Below are positions 16,494 through 23,698 of a stretch of 24,031 nt of DNA, in pieces. The position numbers and the translations under genes are program-made. The stretch is taken from contig CAZPDM010000070.1 in the NCBI GenBank assembly GCA_964585305.1, positions 1 through 24,031 of the forward strand. Direction: 5' to 3'. Source of the stretch: CAZPDM01 sp964585305 (GTDB lineage Bacteria; Planctomycetota; Uabimicrobiia; Uabimicrobiales; JABWCH01). Numbering within the stretch: position 1 is the first letter of the stretch; every line of letters starts with the position of its first letter. The notes under the pieces were generated by a model. The model did no database searches, was not told where the DNA came from, and was given only the letters and a program-made list of their open reading frames with translations.

Positions 16494-16622
16494 ATGGCAA
16501 AGAAATATAAAAGTGATTGTCATTGCATATATAGCTGTCAATGCTGCCACTAATGGGCAAGTTGAACTCTCTTTGGTTCTTCAAGAACCTCCAGCCATTT
16601 ATTTATGGCGGAGAGTATGTCA
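16494..16622 (+). mobile_element. IS200/IS605-family relic: tnpA start joined to tnpB 3' end
   Basis: ATG at 16494 opens a 19-codon frame with MAKKYKSDCHCIYSCQ, which matches the N terminus of Y1 transposases (YKS...VYSCxYH pattern). It ends at TAA 16551-16553. In another frame, about 16540-16610, QVELSLVLQEPP resembles the end of a TnpB protein. Next comes the hairpin CTCC-a-GCCAT / ATGGC-GGAG (16589-16598 and 16605-16613, loop TTATTT) and GAGTATGTCA (16613-16622). This is the typical subterminal right end that also forms the 3' part of omega RNA. Almost all of both genes is missing, so the relic cannot move by itself. The left end is not defined; 16400-16493 is featureless AT-rich DNA. Confidence 0.55.
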
Positions 16623-16772
16623 GAAAGGAAAAACTATTTCTCCATCCTCCAACCATTTCATCTTGCAAATATCCATCATACAATCAATTTCTTTTTGACT
16701 AAAGAGATCTAAAAAACTTAGAGTTTTTTCTCCATTCGCGTGGGTGCAGCGTATTCCTGTTTGTATTCCCAC
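16620..16772 (-). pseudogene. Truncated fragment resembling the start of a cyclic-nucleotide-binding domain
   Basis: A 50-codon open stretch on the minus strand, from GTG 16772 to TGA 16622-16620. It contains FLDLFSQKEIDCMMDICKMK then WLEDGEIVF. This follows the first helix and strand of CRP-like cNMP domains (LFxxLsxeEl...l...GevIf). It stops exactly where the conserved GEVIF strand should lead into the EGD turn. The stop codon TGA is the complement of the last TCA of the IS605-like right end. No SD precedes the GTG. The fragment is downstream of the permease gene in the same orientation. Homology is by eye only. Confidence 0.35.
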
Positions 16773-16775
16773 GCG
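16737..16775. repeat. Inverted repeat CGCGTGGG / CCCACGCG
   Basis: Perfect 8-bp GC-rich arms at 16737-16744 and 16768-16775 with a 23-nt loop, in otherwise AT-rich DNA. It lies just after the permease stop (16781), so it may be part of that gene's 3' end, although no T-tract follows directly. Confidence 0.4.
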
Positions 16776-16780
16776 GCAGT

Positions 16781-18358
16781 TTAATTCTTTTTTAAGGTGA
16801 TAATGAATATGATAAGTGTTCCTAATGTATACCATCCTACTGTTAGGGATGCTGAGATTTCCCATATACAAGATGATAAAGGGGAAAGGCTTGCAAGAAG
16901 TTCCCATTTTTCTAAGGAAAAGTGAGGAAAAATTTGTAGGAGTAAGAGAAATATAACAGGCATTATAAAGAGGATGAAGATACAAGAATAGCTTATTGTA
17001 AGACTTTGGATAGTTGAGTGTTGTAAGCTTGAGATGAAAAGGGAAAATAATGTGAGAAATAAGATTAAACTGGCGGATAAGAATAGGTTTTTGATGAAAA
17101 TAAATAGAGTAATTTTGCCAGATAATAAAGCAATTGTAGGAAGAAGGCTGAGAAAAAGAAAGATGATTGTTGCTAATCGTAAAACTGCTTTTGCTTTTCC
17201 CCAATAAATAGTAAAAAAAGAAAGTGGGGTTGTTTTCAGAATATCTAACATGCCAATTTCTTGTTCATAAGTGAATCGACTACTTGCTAAAGCGGGAATA
17301 ATTAACATAATAGCAAAGTTCATAAAGAAGTAGTATATTTGATGAGATTTTGCAAAGAGAAAGAATATCATAGGAATAGAGGCAAGTGTAAGGCATATTA
17401 AAAATGCTCGTAAAACACTTGTTTCAACTGCTGAGAACTCATAATATATCTCTTTAGCATAAATAGGATTTATGTCATCAGGTAGATTTTTTTCTATCAT
17501 TTTGGGAAAAATATAATCGTGGCATTTCTGAAATACTGTTTCTTCTGGGATTTTAACAGAAAGATCGAGATTTTTTTGTTTTTGAGGCTCTTCTATAATG
17601 AAGAATTTTTCTTCTTTTTCAGATTCATGGAGTGTAATAAACTTTTGCATAAGTTTGGGTTCGTTAGAAATATTTCTTTGGTTGGGATGAAGGTTGCTAA
17701 ATTTTTTATAGCAAAGCCAGAGTAAAATAGAAAAAATGGGAAGGAAAAAAAATAATGCGGAGAAATAATGTAGTGAAGTGTCATAATTTTGCAAGAATTG
17801 AGTAAGCACAATGGCTAAAATTGGCAATATTGTTATATATGAAACAGCTAATGCCGCATAGCTTTTAGAAAAAAGACAGGAATATAGAATACTAATTTGG
17901 CTAAATATGATAATCCAGAGAAAGATAAAAAAATAAGTATCCCAAACTTTGCTAAGTTCTACACCACCTAACATAATACAAAGTTGCACAATAGGAAAGG
18001 ATAAGAGCAGCAATATAAAAAGATAGAGGATTGCAGCAAAAACTTTGGCAAAAAGTATTTGTGTAGAAGATAATGGAGTGATAAATAATATTTCTAAAGT
18101 ATGTTGTTCTCGTTCAGAGGTAACTAATGGACTGCAAAAAATAGGAATAATTATGGTTACAAGTAGAAACAATCCACTGGTGATAATTTGGAAAAATTGA
18201 ATAGAAACTTGAGCTTTTACAACTGCGTCGGGATTTTGGCCAGGCCAAATAATAAGAAGAGTAGTAGCCATCAAAAATAGAAAAAATCCTGTGATTAAAA
18301 AATATCTGGGATTTGCCAATATTGTTTGAAGTTCTTTACTTAGCATTGCAATTACCAT
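16781..18358 (-). CDS. Double-module ABC-2 type permease
   Basis: An integral membrane protein of about 525 residues made of two ABC-2 permease-like halves. Each half starts with a short amphipathic stretch, then about six hydrophobic segments. Half one (about 1-220) has KELQTILANPRYF and the hallmark TSEREQHTLEILFITPLS. Half two (about 310-525) has the equivalent YEQEIGMLDILKTTPLSFF. The soluble linker between them is rich in Lys/Glu/Asn. Such permeases pair with a separate ATPase, and none is adjacent. Upstream is only a divergent gap, then groEL. ATG codons at 18358 and 18346 are the likely starts; the frame is open to a TTG at 18418, but that extension (MTPRHILRKECANK) does not look like the family. 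The exported substrate is unknown. Confidence 0.75.
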   Translation of the reverse strand: MVIAMLSKELQTILANPRYFLITGFFLFLMATTLLIIWPGQNPDAVVKAQVSIQFFQIITSGLFLLVTIIIPIFCSPLVTSEREQHTLEILFITPLSSTQILFAKVFAAILYLFILLLLSFPIVQLCIMLGGVELSKVWDTYFFIFLWIIIFSQISILYSCLFSKSYAALAVSYITILPILAIVLTQFLQNYDTSLHYFSALFFFLPIFSILLWLCYKKFSNLHPNQRNISNEPKLMQKFITLHESEKEEKFFIIEEPQKQKNLDLSVKIPEETVFQKCHDYIFPKMIEKNLPDDINPIYAKEIYYEFSAVETSVLRAFLICLTLASIPMIFFLFAKSHQIYYFFMNFAIMLIIPALASSRFTYEQEIGMLDILKTTPLSFFTIYWGKAKAVLRLATIIFLFLSLLPTIALLSGKITLFIFIKNLFLSASLILFLTLFSLFISSLQHSTIQSLTISYSCIFILFIMPVIFLLLLQIFPHFSLEKWELLASLSPLSSCIWEISASLTVGWYTLGTLIIFIITLKKN

Positions 18359-18418
18359 GGGAATATAAGTGCAAAATTTGTTTGCACATTCCTTTCTTAA
18401 AATATGTCTTGGTGTCAA

Positions 18419-18460
18419 AATGGCATTGCAGAAAGAATAAAATTATTGCCACAATGGCAT
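18419..18460. repeat. Direct repeat AATGGCAT and a small palindrome upstream of the permease
   Basis: AATGGCAT occurs at 18419-18426 and 18453-18460, 34 bp apart. The second copy overlaps the inverted repeat TGCCA-caa-TGGCA (18447-18459). It could be an operator for the permease gene. The rest of the 360-bp gap to groEL (18461-18697) is very AT-rich; I see no CIRCE element or convincing promoter. Confidence 0.3.
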
Positions 18461-18697
18461 ATAAAAAAAAACATATTAAATTAAGTTTTATAACTATTTG
18501 ATATAAATTAAATTAAGAATTTTGTTATTTTTGGTATATATTTTGCTAATAAATTAAAATATAAAATAAATTTATTTATTTTTTTTAAATAAATATTTTT
18601 CCAAGTTTGAGGAAAATCTGCTTAAATGTAAATGTGGCGAAAGTATTTTCCATAGCTGGAACAAAATAAACAATTACATACCAAATATTTAACGTAT

Positions 18698-18722
18698 CCA
18701 TAGAAAGGTTGAATATCTATGG
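18698..18722 (+). promoter_or_regulatory. groEL: Hairpin over the groEL1 SD and start codon
   Basis: CCATAGA (18698-18704) and TCTATGG (18716-18722) form a perfect 7-bp stem with an 11-nt loop. The SD-like AAAGG (18704-18708) is in the loop and the ATG (18719-18721) is in the 3' arm. Folding would hide the start codon; a stem this short should open with heat. Confidence 0.5.
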
Positions 18723-20365
18723 CAAAACAGTTATCTTTTGAACAAGAAGCTCGGGAATCAATCCGTAAAGGTGTGGTTAAATTATCCCAAGCTGTAAAAA
18801 TTACTCTAGGCCCTAAAGGTCGCAATGTTGTTGTAGATAAAGGCTGGGGTGCACCGCACATCACTAAAGATGGTGTCAGTGTCGCTGAAGAAATTGAATT
18901 GTTCGATCGTTTTGAAAATATGGGTGCCCAGATGGTCAAACAAGTAGCTTCCAAAACTTCAGAAGTTGCGGGTGATGGTACAACAACAGCTACTATTTTG
19001 GCAGAAGCTCTTTTCTTAGAAGGCTTCAAATATGTAACCGCTGGTGTAAATCCTATGGCTTTAAGCCGTGGTATTAGCAAATGTGTAGAAACTGTTAGCA
19101 AAGAATTAGCTAAAATCAGCCGTCCAGTTCCTGCAGAAGACTACAAGGCAATTGCTCAAGTTGCTACAATTGCTGCAAATAATGACGCTAAAATTGGCGA
19201 AACCTTATCTGAAGCCATGAAAAAAGTTGGCAAAGATGGCGTTATTACAGTTGAAGAAGGCAAAAGTATGGAAACTGAGGTCGAAGTTGTTGAAGGTATG
19301 CAATTTGACCGAGGCTATATTTCTCCGCATTTTATGACGAATCAAGATACTTTAGAAGCTGTTTTGGAAGATGCTTATGTTTTGATTTATGAAGATAAGA
19401 TTAGTAATATAAAGAAAATTGTTCCTTTGCTTGAAAAAATTGCAAAAGCTAAACGTCCTTTGTTTATTATTGCAGAAGATATTGAAGGTGAAGCCCTTGC
19501 TGGCTTAGTTGTCAACAAATTACGCGGAAATATTTCTTGTTGTGCTGTAAAAGCTCCTGGTTATGGAGATCGCCGCAAAGCTATGTTGGAAGATATTGCT
19601 ATTCTGGTTGGTGGCGAAGCAATTTTTAAAGATATTGGTAAAGATCTTGAAAAACTTACATTGCATGATTTAGGTCGCGCGAAAAAAATTAAAGTAAATT
19701 CTAATGAAACTGTTATTATTGAAGGTTCTGGCGCATCCAAACTTATTCAAGCTCGTATTAACCAAATTCGACAAGAAATTGAAAAAACTACATCAAAATA
19801 TGATCGCGAAAAACTTCAAGAACGCCTTGCTAAATTAGCTGGTGGTGTAGCTCAAGTTAAAGTTGGAGCTGCAACTGAAGTTGAAATGAAAGAACTTAAA
19901 GATCGGATTGATGATGCTCTTCATGCTACCCGTGCTGCCTTAGAAGAAGGCATTTTACCTGGCGGTGGAGTAGCATATATTCGCACTCTTCAAGCCGTAG
20001 ATAAATTAGAACTTGAAGGCGATGAAAAGTTTGCTATTTCTATTGTCAAAAATGCCATCAGTATTCCTCTGCAACAAATCGTTGAAAATGCAGGTGGAGA
20101 AGGTGCAGTTACTTTGAAAAAAGTAGAAAAAGCAGAAGGAGCATTTGGATATGATGCCAATAATAACAAATATGGAGATATGTTTGAATTAGGCATTATT
20201 GATCCTACTAAAGTTGTCCGATGTGCATTACAAAATGCAGCCAGCGTCGCTTCACTACTTCTTACAACAGATTGTATGATCGCAGAACTTCCTAAGAAAG
20301 AAAAGGAAGAAGCTGGCGATATGCCTGGCGGAGATGAAATGGGCGGATATGACGATATGATGTAA
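18719..20365 (+). CDS. groEL: Chaperonin GroEL (copy 1)
   Basis: The 60-kDa subunit of the double-ring ATP-dependent folding chamber that works with GroES in the cytoplasm. It is 548 residues, the normal length. The ATPase motif GDGTTTATILAE, the nucleotide-binding LGPKGRNVVVDK, the apical-domain segment ending KAPGYGDRRKAMLEDIA, and ILPGGGVAYIR are intact. The C terminus is a Gly/Met-rich tail (MPGGDEMGG then YDDMM), as in canonical GroEL. It is the first gene of groEL1-groES-groEL2. Its RBS hairpin may give thermal control. No CIRCE (TTAGCACTC-N9-GAGTGCTAA) is seen upstream. Confidence 0.97.
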   Translation: MAKQLSFEQEARESIRKGVVKLSQAVKITLGPKGRNVVVDKGWGAPHITKDGVSVAEEIELFDRFENMGAQMVKQVASKTSEVAGDGTTTATILAEALFLEGFKYVTAGVNPMALSRGISKCVETVSKELAKISRPVPAEDYKAIAQVATIAANNDAKIGETLSEAMKKVGKDGVITVEEGKSMETEVEVVEGMQFDRGYISPHFMTNQDTLEAVLEDAYVLIYEDKISNIKKIVPLLEKIAKAKRPLFIIAEDIEGEALAGLVVNKLRGNISCCAVKAPGYGDRRKAMLEDIAILVGGEAIFKDIGKDLEKLTLHDLGRAKKIKVNSNETVIIEGSGASKLIQARINQIRQEIEKTTSKYDREKLQERLAKLAGGVAQVKVGAATEVEMKELKDRIDDALHATRAALEEGILPGGGVAYIRTLQAVDKLELEGDEKFAISIVKNAISIPLQQIVENAGGEGAVTLKKVEKAEGAFGYDANNNKYGDMFELGIIDPTKVVRCALQNAASVASLLLTTDCMIAELPKKEKEEAGDMPGGDEMGGYDDMM

Positions 20366-20428
20366 TCATCAATCGAAGAAAAATGTAATTAAAACCAAAA
20401 TTTGGAAAATTATCTTACTAAAATTAAC

Positions 20429-20448
20429 GCTGGCTGGCAGCAGCCAGC
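20429..20448 (+). other. Stable hairpin between groEL1 and groES
   Basis: A perfect 8-bp GC-rich stem (GCTGGCTG / CAGCCAGC) with a GCAG tetraloop, 64 nt after the groEL1 stop. No T-tract follows (TTAAAAG). It could be an attenuator, an mRNA processing/stability site that sets the groEL1 to groES ratio, or a weak terminator. The remainder of the 186-nt gap is AT-rich without a clear promoter. Confidence 0.6.
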
Positions 20449-20536
20449 TTAAAAGATATGGACGAATTTTCAATCTTTTTAAAATAAGAATAATTTTCTA
20501 TAAATAACTCAAAATTTTAAAGAATATAACCTAAAC

Positions 20537-20542
20537 AGGAGG
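20537..20542 (+). promoter_or_regulatory. groES: Strong groES Shine-Dalgarno
   Basis: AGGAGG 9 nt before the ATG at 20552, clearly stronger than the groEL1 site. Confidence 0.8.
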
Positions 20543-20551
20543 AAATAAGTT

Positions 20552-20842
20552 ATGTCTCTTCATCCCATTGATGATCGTTTAGTTGTTGAAATTGAAGAAG
20601 CCCAAGAAAAAACACAAGGCGGTATTTTCTTGCCTGATACCGCAAAAGAAAAACCACAACGTGGGAAAGTTATTGCCGTAGGTAATGGCAAACTGCTAGA
20701 CAATGGCCAACGTCTTCCTTTAACACTTCAAGTTGGCGATCGCATTCTATTTGGAAAATATGCGGGAACTGAAGTAAAATTTGATGGAAAAGAATATAAA
20801 ATTCTTAAAGAAAATGACGTTTTGGCCAAAATTGAAAACTAA
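20552..20842 (+). CDS. groES: Co-chaperonin GroES
   Basis: The 10-kDa lid of the GroEL chamber, 96 residues. The start LHPIDDRLVVE, the mobile-loop region EKTQGGIFLPDTAKEKPQRG with the GGIFLP contact motif, and the closing YKILKENDVLAKIE are all typical. It lies between two groEL genes and only 18 nt before groEL2, so groES and groEL2 are co-transcribed. It may serve both GroELs. Confidence 0.97.
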   Translation: MSLHPIDDRLVVEIEEAQEKTQGGIFLPDTAKEKPQRGKVIAVGNGKLLDNGQRLPLTLQVGDRILFGKYAGTEVKFDGKEYKILKENDVLAKIEN

Positions 20843-20860
20843 CCTCCAAGGAGTCTATAG

Positions 20861-22471
20861 ATGACTGCGAAACAACTTTTTTACGGCGAAGAAGCCCGCA
20901 AAAAACTCCAGGCTGGTCTTGCTAAACTAGCCAAGGCTGTTAAAGCCACCCTGGGCCCGACAGGACATAATGTTATTATTCAAAAAAGTTTTGGTAGCCC
21001 AACTATAACAAAAGATGGTGTTACAGTATCCAAAGAAATTGAATTGCCAGATGCCTTTGAAAATATGGGCGCGAAAATGGTAAATGAAGCTGCTTCTAAA
21101 ACCTCAGATATTGCAGGCGATGGAACAACTACAGCTACTTTACTTACAGAAGCCATTTTTAATGAAGGTCTTCGATATGTTAGCAGTGGAGTCAATACCG
21201 TTGCTCTCAAACGTGGTATTGATAAAGCTGTAGAACTTGTTATTGCTGAAATTCGAAAATTATCTCATGAAGTTCATAATAAAACAGAAATTGCTAACGT
21301 CGGAACCATTTCTGCAAATAACGATCGCCATATTGGCAATCTTTTAGCTGATGCTGTAGAAAAAGTTGGTAATGATGGTGTAATTACTGTTGAAGAAGCC
21401 AAAGGCATTGAAACAAAACTTCGTTTTGTTGAAGGTATGCAAATTGATAAAGGGTATGCTTCTCCTTATTTTATTAACAATACCAATACTATGCAAGCAA
21501 CTTTTGAAGATGCCTGGATTTTGCTACATGAAAAGAAAATTAGCAATGTCCGAGATCTACTTCCTTTACTTGAAAAAGTTGCCCATACTGGCAAGGCTCT
21601 TATTATTGTCGCAGAAGATGTAGAAGGCGAAGCTCTTGCTGTTCTTATCGTAAATAAATTGCGCAATATTCTCAATACTTGTGTAATTAAAGCTCCTGGT
21701 TTTGGCGATCGCAGAAAAGCTATTATGGAAGATATTGCAATTCTTACTGGCGGAGAAGTCATTTCTGAAGAACTTGGTGCCAAACTTGAAAATGTAGAGC
21801 TTTCTCAACTAGGTCGTGCCAAAAAGATTACTGTTGGTAAAGATGATACTACTTTTGTTGAAGGTGCAGGAAGTGCAGATGCTCTTAAAGCTCGTATTGC
21901 ACAAATTCGTCATCAAATTGAAACATCTACTTCCGATTACGATCGTGAAAAACTCCAAGAACGTCTTGCTAAATTAGCTGGTGGAGTTGCGGTAATTGAA
22001 GTAGGTGCAACAACTGAAAGCGAAATGAAAGAAAAGAAAGCACGTGTTGAAGATGCTCTTCATGCTACAAAAGCAGCCGCTGAAGAAGGCTTTGTTGCAG
22101 GCGGTGGAGTAACATACCTACGTGCTATAGCTGCTTTGGAAAATTTAAAATTAGAGGGCGATGAAGTTTTTGGTGTTGATATTATTAAAAAAGCCTTATC
22201 TTATCCTACCAGAAATATTGCTAAAAATACCGGTCTTGATGGCTCTGTTGTTGTATCAGAAATTTTGGCAAGCAACAATCCTCATTATGGTTTTGATGCA
22301 AATACTTGTAAATATGTTGATCTTGTTGAAAACGGCATTATTGACCCAACTAAAGTTTTGCGAACTGCATTACAAAATGCGGCTAGCGTAGCTGGAATGC
22401 TTCTTACAACAGAATGCACAATTACTGAACTGAAAGATAAGAAAAAACAAGTTCAAGGTAGCACAATATAA
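20861..22471 (+). CDS. groEL: Chaperonin GroEL (copy 2, no Gly/Met tail)
   Basis: A second 60-kDa chaperonin of 536 residues, clearly paralogous to copy 1 along its whole length. LGPTGHNVIIQK, GDGTTTATLLTE, KAPGFGDRRKAIMEDIA and VAGGGVTYLR keep the ATPase and apical motifs. The C terminus ends in KDKKKQVQGSTI: the flexible GGM repeat is missing and the end is basic, whereas copy 1 ends acidic. The SD AAGGAG (20848-20853) is 7 nt before the ATG. Loss of the tail, which lines the cavity floor in canonical GroEL, suggests a different client range (inference). A terminator hairpin follows. Confidence 0.96.
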   Translation: MTAKQLFYGEEARKKLQAGLAKLAKAVKATLGPTGHNVIIQKSFGSPTITKDGVTVSKEIELPDAFENMGAKMVNEAASKTSDIAGDGTTTATLLTEAIFNEGLRYVSSGVNTVALKRGIDKAVELVIAEIRKLSHEVHNKTEIANVGTISANNDRHIGNLLADAVEKVGNDGVITVEEAKGIETKLRFVEGMQIDKGYASPYFINNTNTMQATFEDAWILLHEKKISNVRDLLPLLEKVAHTGKALIIVAEDVEGEALAVLIVNKLRNILNTCVIKAPGFGDRRKAIMEDIAILTGGEVISEELGAKLENVELSQLGRAKKITVGKDDTTFVEGAGSADALKARIAQIRHQIETSTSDYDREKLQERLAKLAGGVAVIEVGATTESEMKEKKARVEDALHATKAAAEEGFVAGGGVTYLRAIAALENLKLEGDEVFGVDIIKKALSYPTRNIAKNTGLDGSVVVSEILASNNPHYGFDANTCKYVDLVENGIIDPTKVLRTALQNAASVAGMLLTTECTITELKDKKKQVQGSTI

Positions 22472-22476
22472 TTGAA

Positions 22477-22505
22477 AAATGGGCGCGAGAACATCGCGCT
22501 CATTT
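22477..22505 (+). terminator. Terminator after groEL2
   Basis: A 12-bp stem with one G-T pair (22477-22488 and 22494-22505), core GGCGCGA / TCGCGCT, loop GAACA, followed by AT-rich sequence with T4 at 22512-22515. The T-tract is modest, so some read-through to dnaJ is possible. Confidence 0.65.
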
Positions 22506-22518
22506 ATTATGTTTTCTC

Positions 22519-22524
22519 TATAAT
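22519..22524 (+). promoter_or_regulatory. Candidate -10 box upstream of dnaJ
   Basis: A perfect TATAAT 30 nt before the dnaJ ATG. No matching -35 at 16-18 nt (that interval falls in the terminator stem), so the evidence is thin. Confidence 0.25.
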
Positions 22525-22553
22525 ACTAAATTTTTTTAATGGGAGGCTGAATC

Positions 22554-23627
22554 ATGACTGCTAAACGCGATTATTATGAAACACTTGGCGTTTCCAGAAA
22601 TGCTTCCCTCGAAGAAATCAAAAACGCATATCGTAAATTGGCATATCAATATCACCCCGATAAGAATCCCGAAAACAAAGATTCTCAATTCAAATTTCAA
22701 GAGATTAGCGAAGCATACGAGGTATTGTCAGATTCTATAAAAAGAGAACGTTACGATCAGCTAGGATATATTAACGGTGTAGATTTCTATGGTGCAATAT
22801 TCTCTGCAGTAAGTGAAATTTTATCCCCGCGATTTTTTCCATCTGAGCAATTTACTTCTCGCCAAGGCAATCATTTGCATACTACTATTAATTTAGAATT
22901 TACTGAGCCTGCAACTGCACAAGAAAAAAATATTACGATCCAACGGCGTGAAATATGTAATAGTTGTAAAGGACTTTGTTGTGCTGAAGGCTATTCCTAC
23001 AAACAATGTGAAATATGCCAAGGGCGAGGTTTTATCCAACAAACTAATGAAATGTTCAGTCTTCATATAACTTGCAATATTTGCCATGGGCATGGAAAAA
23101 TTCCTGAAAAACCCTGTCCTACTTGTAATGGCTTAGGGTTTGTTTTTCAATCTCACACTGTTTCAGTTGCTATTCCTGCTGGGATTGCCAATGGAATGCA
23201 AATCAAAGTACCGCATCAAGGAGAATCTTTATCTCAAGACGTTCCACCTGGAGATTTATATTGTGAAATTGCAATTGAAGATCATCCGCTTTTTCATCGG
23301 CAAAATAATGATGTTGTTATGCAATTACCAATTAGCTTTAGCCAGGCCGCATTGGGAGCAAAATTAGAAATTCCGACGATCTATGGCCCGGCTAAAATTA
23401 TTATCCCTGCTGGTACGCAAAATGGAGATATTTTAAAAATTCGAGGACGTGGTTTTCCTAATATGAGAGGACGCGGAAAAGGTGATCAGATCATACAAAT
23501 TGTGGTTGAAATTCCGAAACAATTAACTCAAGAACAACGTACTTTGCTGAAAAAATTCGCCCAAATTGAAGATGAAAACATGTCGCCGCTACGCCTAGCA
23601 TTTTGGGAATATACCCAACAAAAATAG
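22554..23627 (+). CDS. dnaJ: DnaJ-type co-chaperone lacking a Gly/Phe linker
   Basis: Hsp40 co-chaperone that stimulates DnaK ATPase and delivers clients, 357 residues. The J domain (6-70) has the essential HPD (34-36). The next 40 residues (71-110) have no Gly/Phe-rich repeat; they read FYGAIFSAVSEIL and similar. The zinc domain has all four CxxC pairs: Cys135/138, Cys152/155 (CEICQGRG), Cys174/177 (CNICHGHG) and Cys188/191 (CPTCNGLG). The first repeat reads CNSCKGLC instead of CxxCxGxG. The two beta-barrel C-terminal domains follow (SVAIPAG, PPGDLY, PTIYGP, RGRGFP). The SD GGGAGG (22541-22546) is 7 nt before the ATG. No dnaK or grpE is in the window. It could be a specialised DnaJ paralogue. 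Confidence 0.9.
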   Translation: MTAKRDYYETLGVSRNASLEEIKNAYRKLAYQYHPDKNPENKDSQFKFQEISEAYEVLSDSIKRERYDQLGYINGVDFYGAIFSAVSEILSPRFFPSEQFTSRQGNHLHTTINLEFTEPATAQEKNITIQRREICNSCKGLCCAEGYSYKQCEICQGRGFIQQTNEMFSLHITCNICHGHGKIPEKPCPTCNGLGFVFQSHTVSVAIPAGIANGMQIKVPHQGESLSQDVPPGDLYCEIAIEDHPLFHRQNNDVVMQLPISFSQAALGAKLEIPTIYGPAKIIIPAGTQNGDILKIRGRGFPNMRGRGKGDQIIQIVVEIPKQLTQEQRTLLKKFAQIEDENMSPLRLAFWEYTQQK

Positions 23628-23674
23628 GATTATCCTTATTATTTTATTAAGGACAGTCCTATTTTTTGTTGGGT
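23613..23674 (+). terminator. Long terminator hairpin containing the dnaJ stop codon
   Basis: Outer arms 23613-23629 and 23657-23674 (core CCCAACAAAAA / TTTTTTGTTGGG) pair over 17 bp with one bulged T. An inner stem TCCTTA / TAAGGA (23633-23638, 23648-23653) stacks inside. The TAG stop (23625-23627) is in the left arm. The T6 in the right arm can serve as a U-tract. It is long enough to act for transcripts from the other side as well. Confidence 0.75.
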
Positions 23675-23698
23675 ATTATTTTAGTTTATGACAGTAAC

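Noticed and set aside
16513..16698. 61-codon plus-strand frame spanning the IS605 relic as a real gene
   Set aside because: It reads through the right-end hairpin into flanking DNA; only its middle part has TnpB-like character, so it is treated as part of the relic.
18359..18418. N-terminal extension of the ABC-2 permease to a TTG at 18418
   Set aside because: The extra residues do not resemble ABC-2 N termini, and ATG starts at 18358 and 18346 fit the family.
18461..18697. CIRCE/HrcA operator upstream of groEL1
   Set aside because: I looked for TTAGCACTC-N9-GAGTGCTAA and found nothing close; only a weak GGAAAAT / ATTTTCC repeat at 18611-18651.
18622..19101. Minus-strand 159-codon open frame opposite groEL1
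   Set aside because: Antisense shadow of a strongly conserved groEL; no SD and no recognisable protein.
21466..21783. Minus-strand open frame of 105 codons opposite groEL2
   Set aside because: Shadow of groEL2; Ser/Ala-rich composition follows from its codons.
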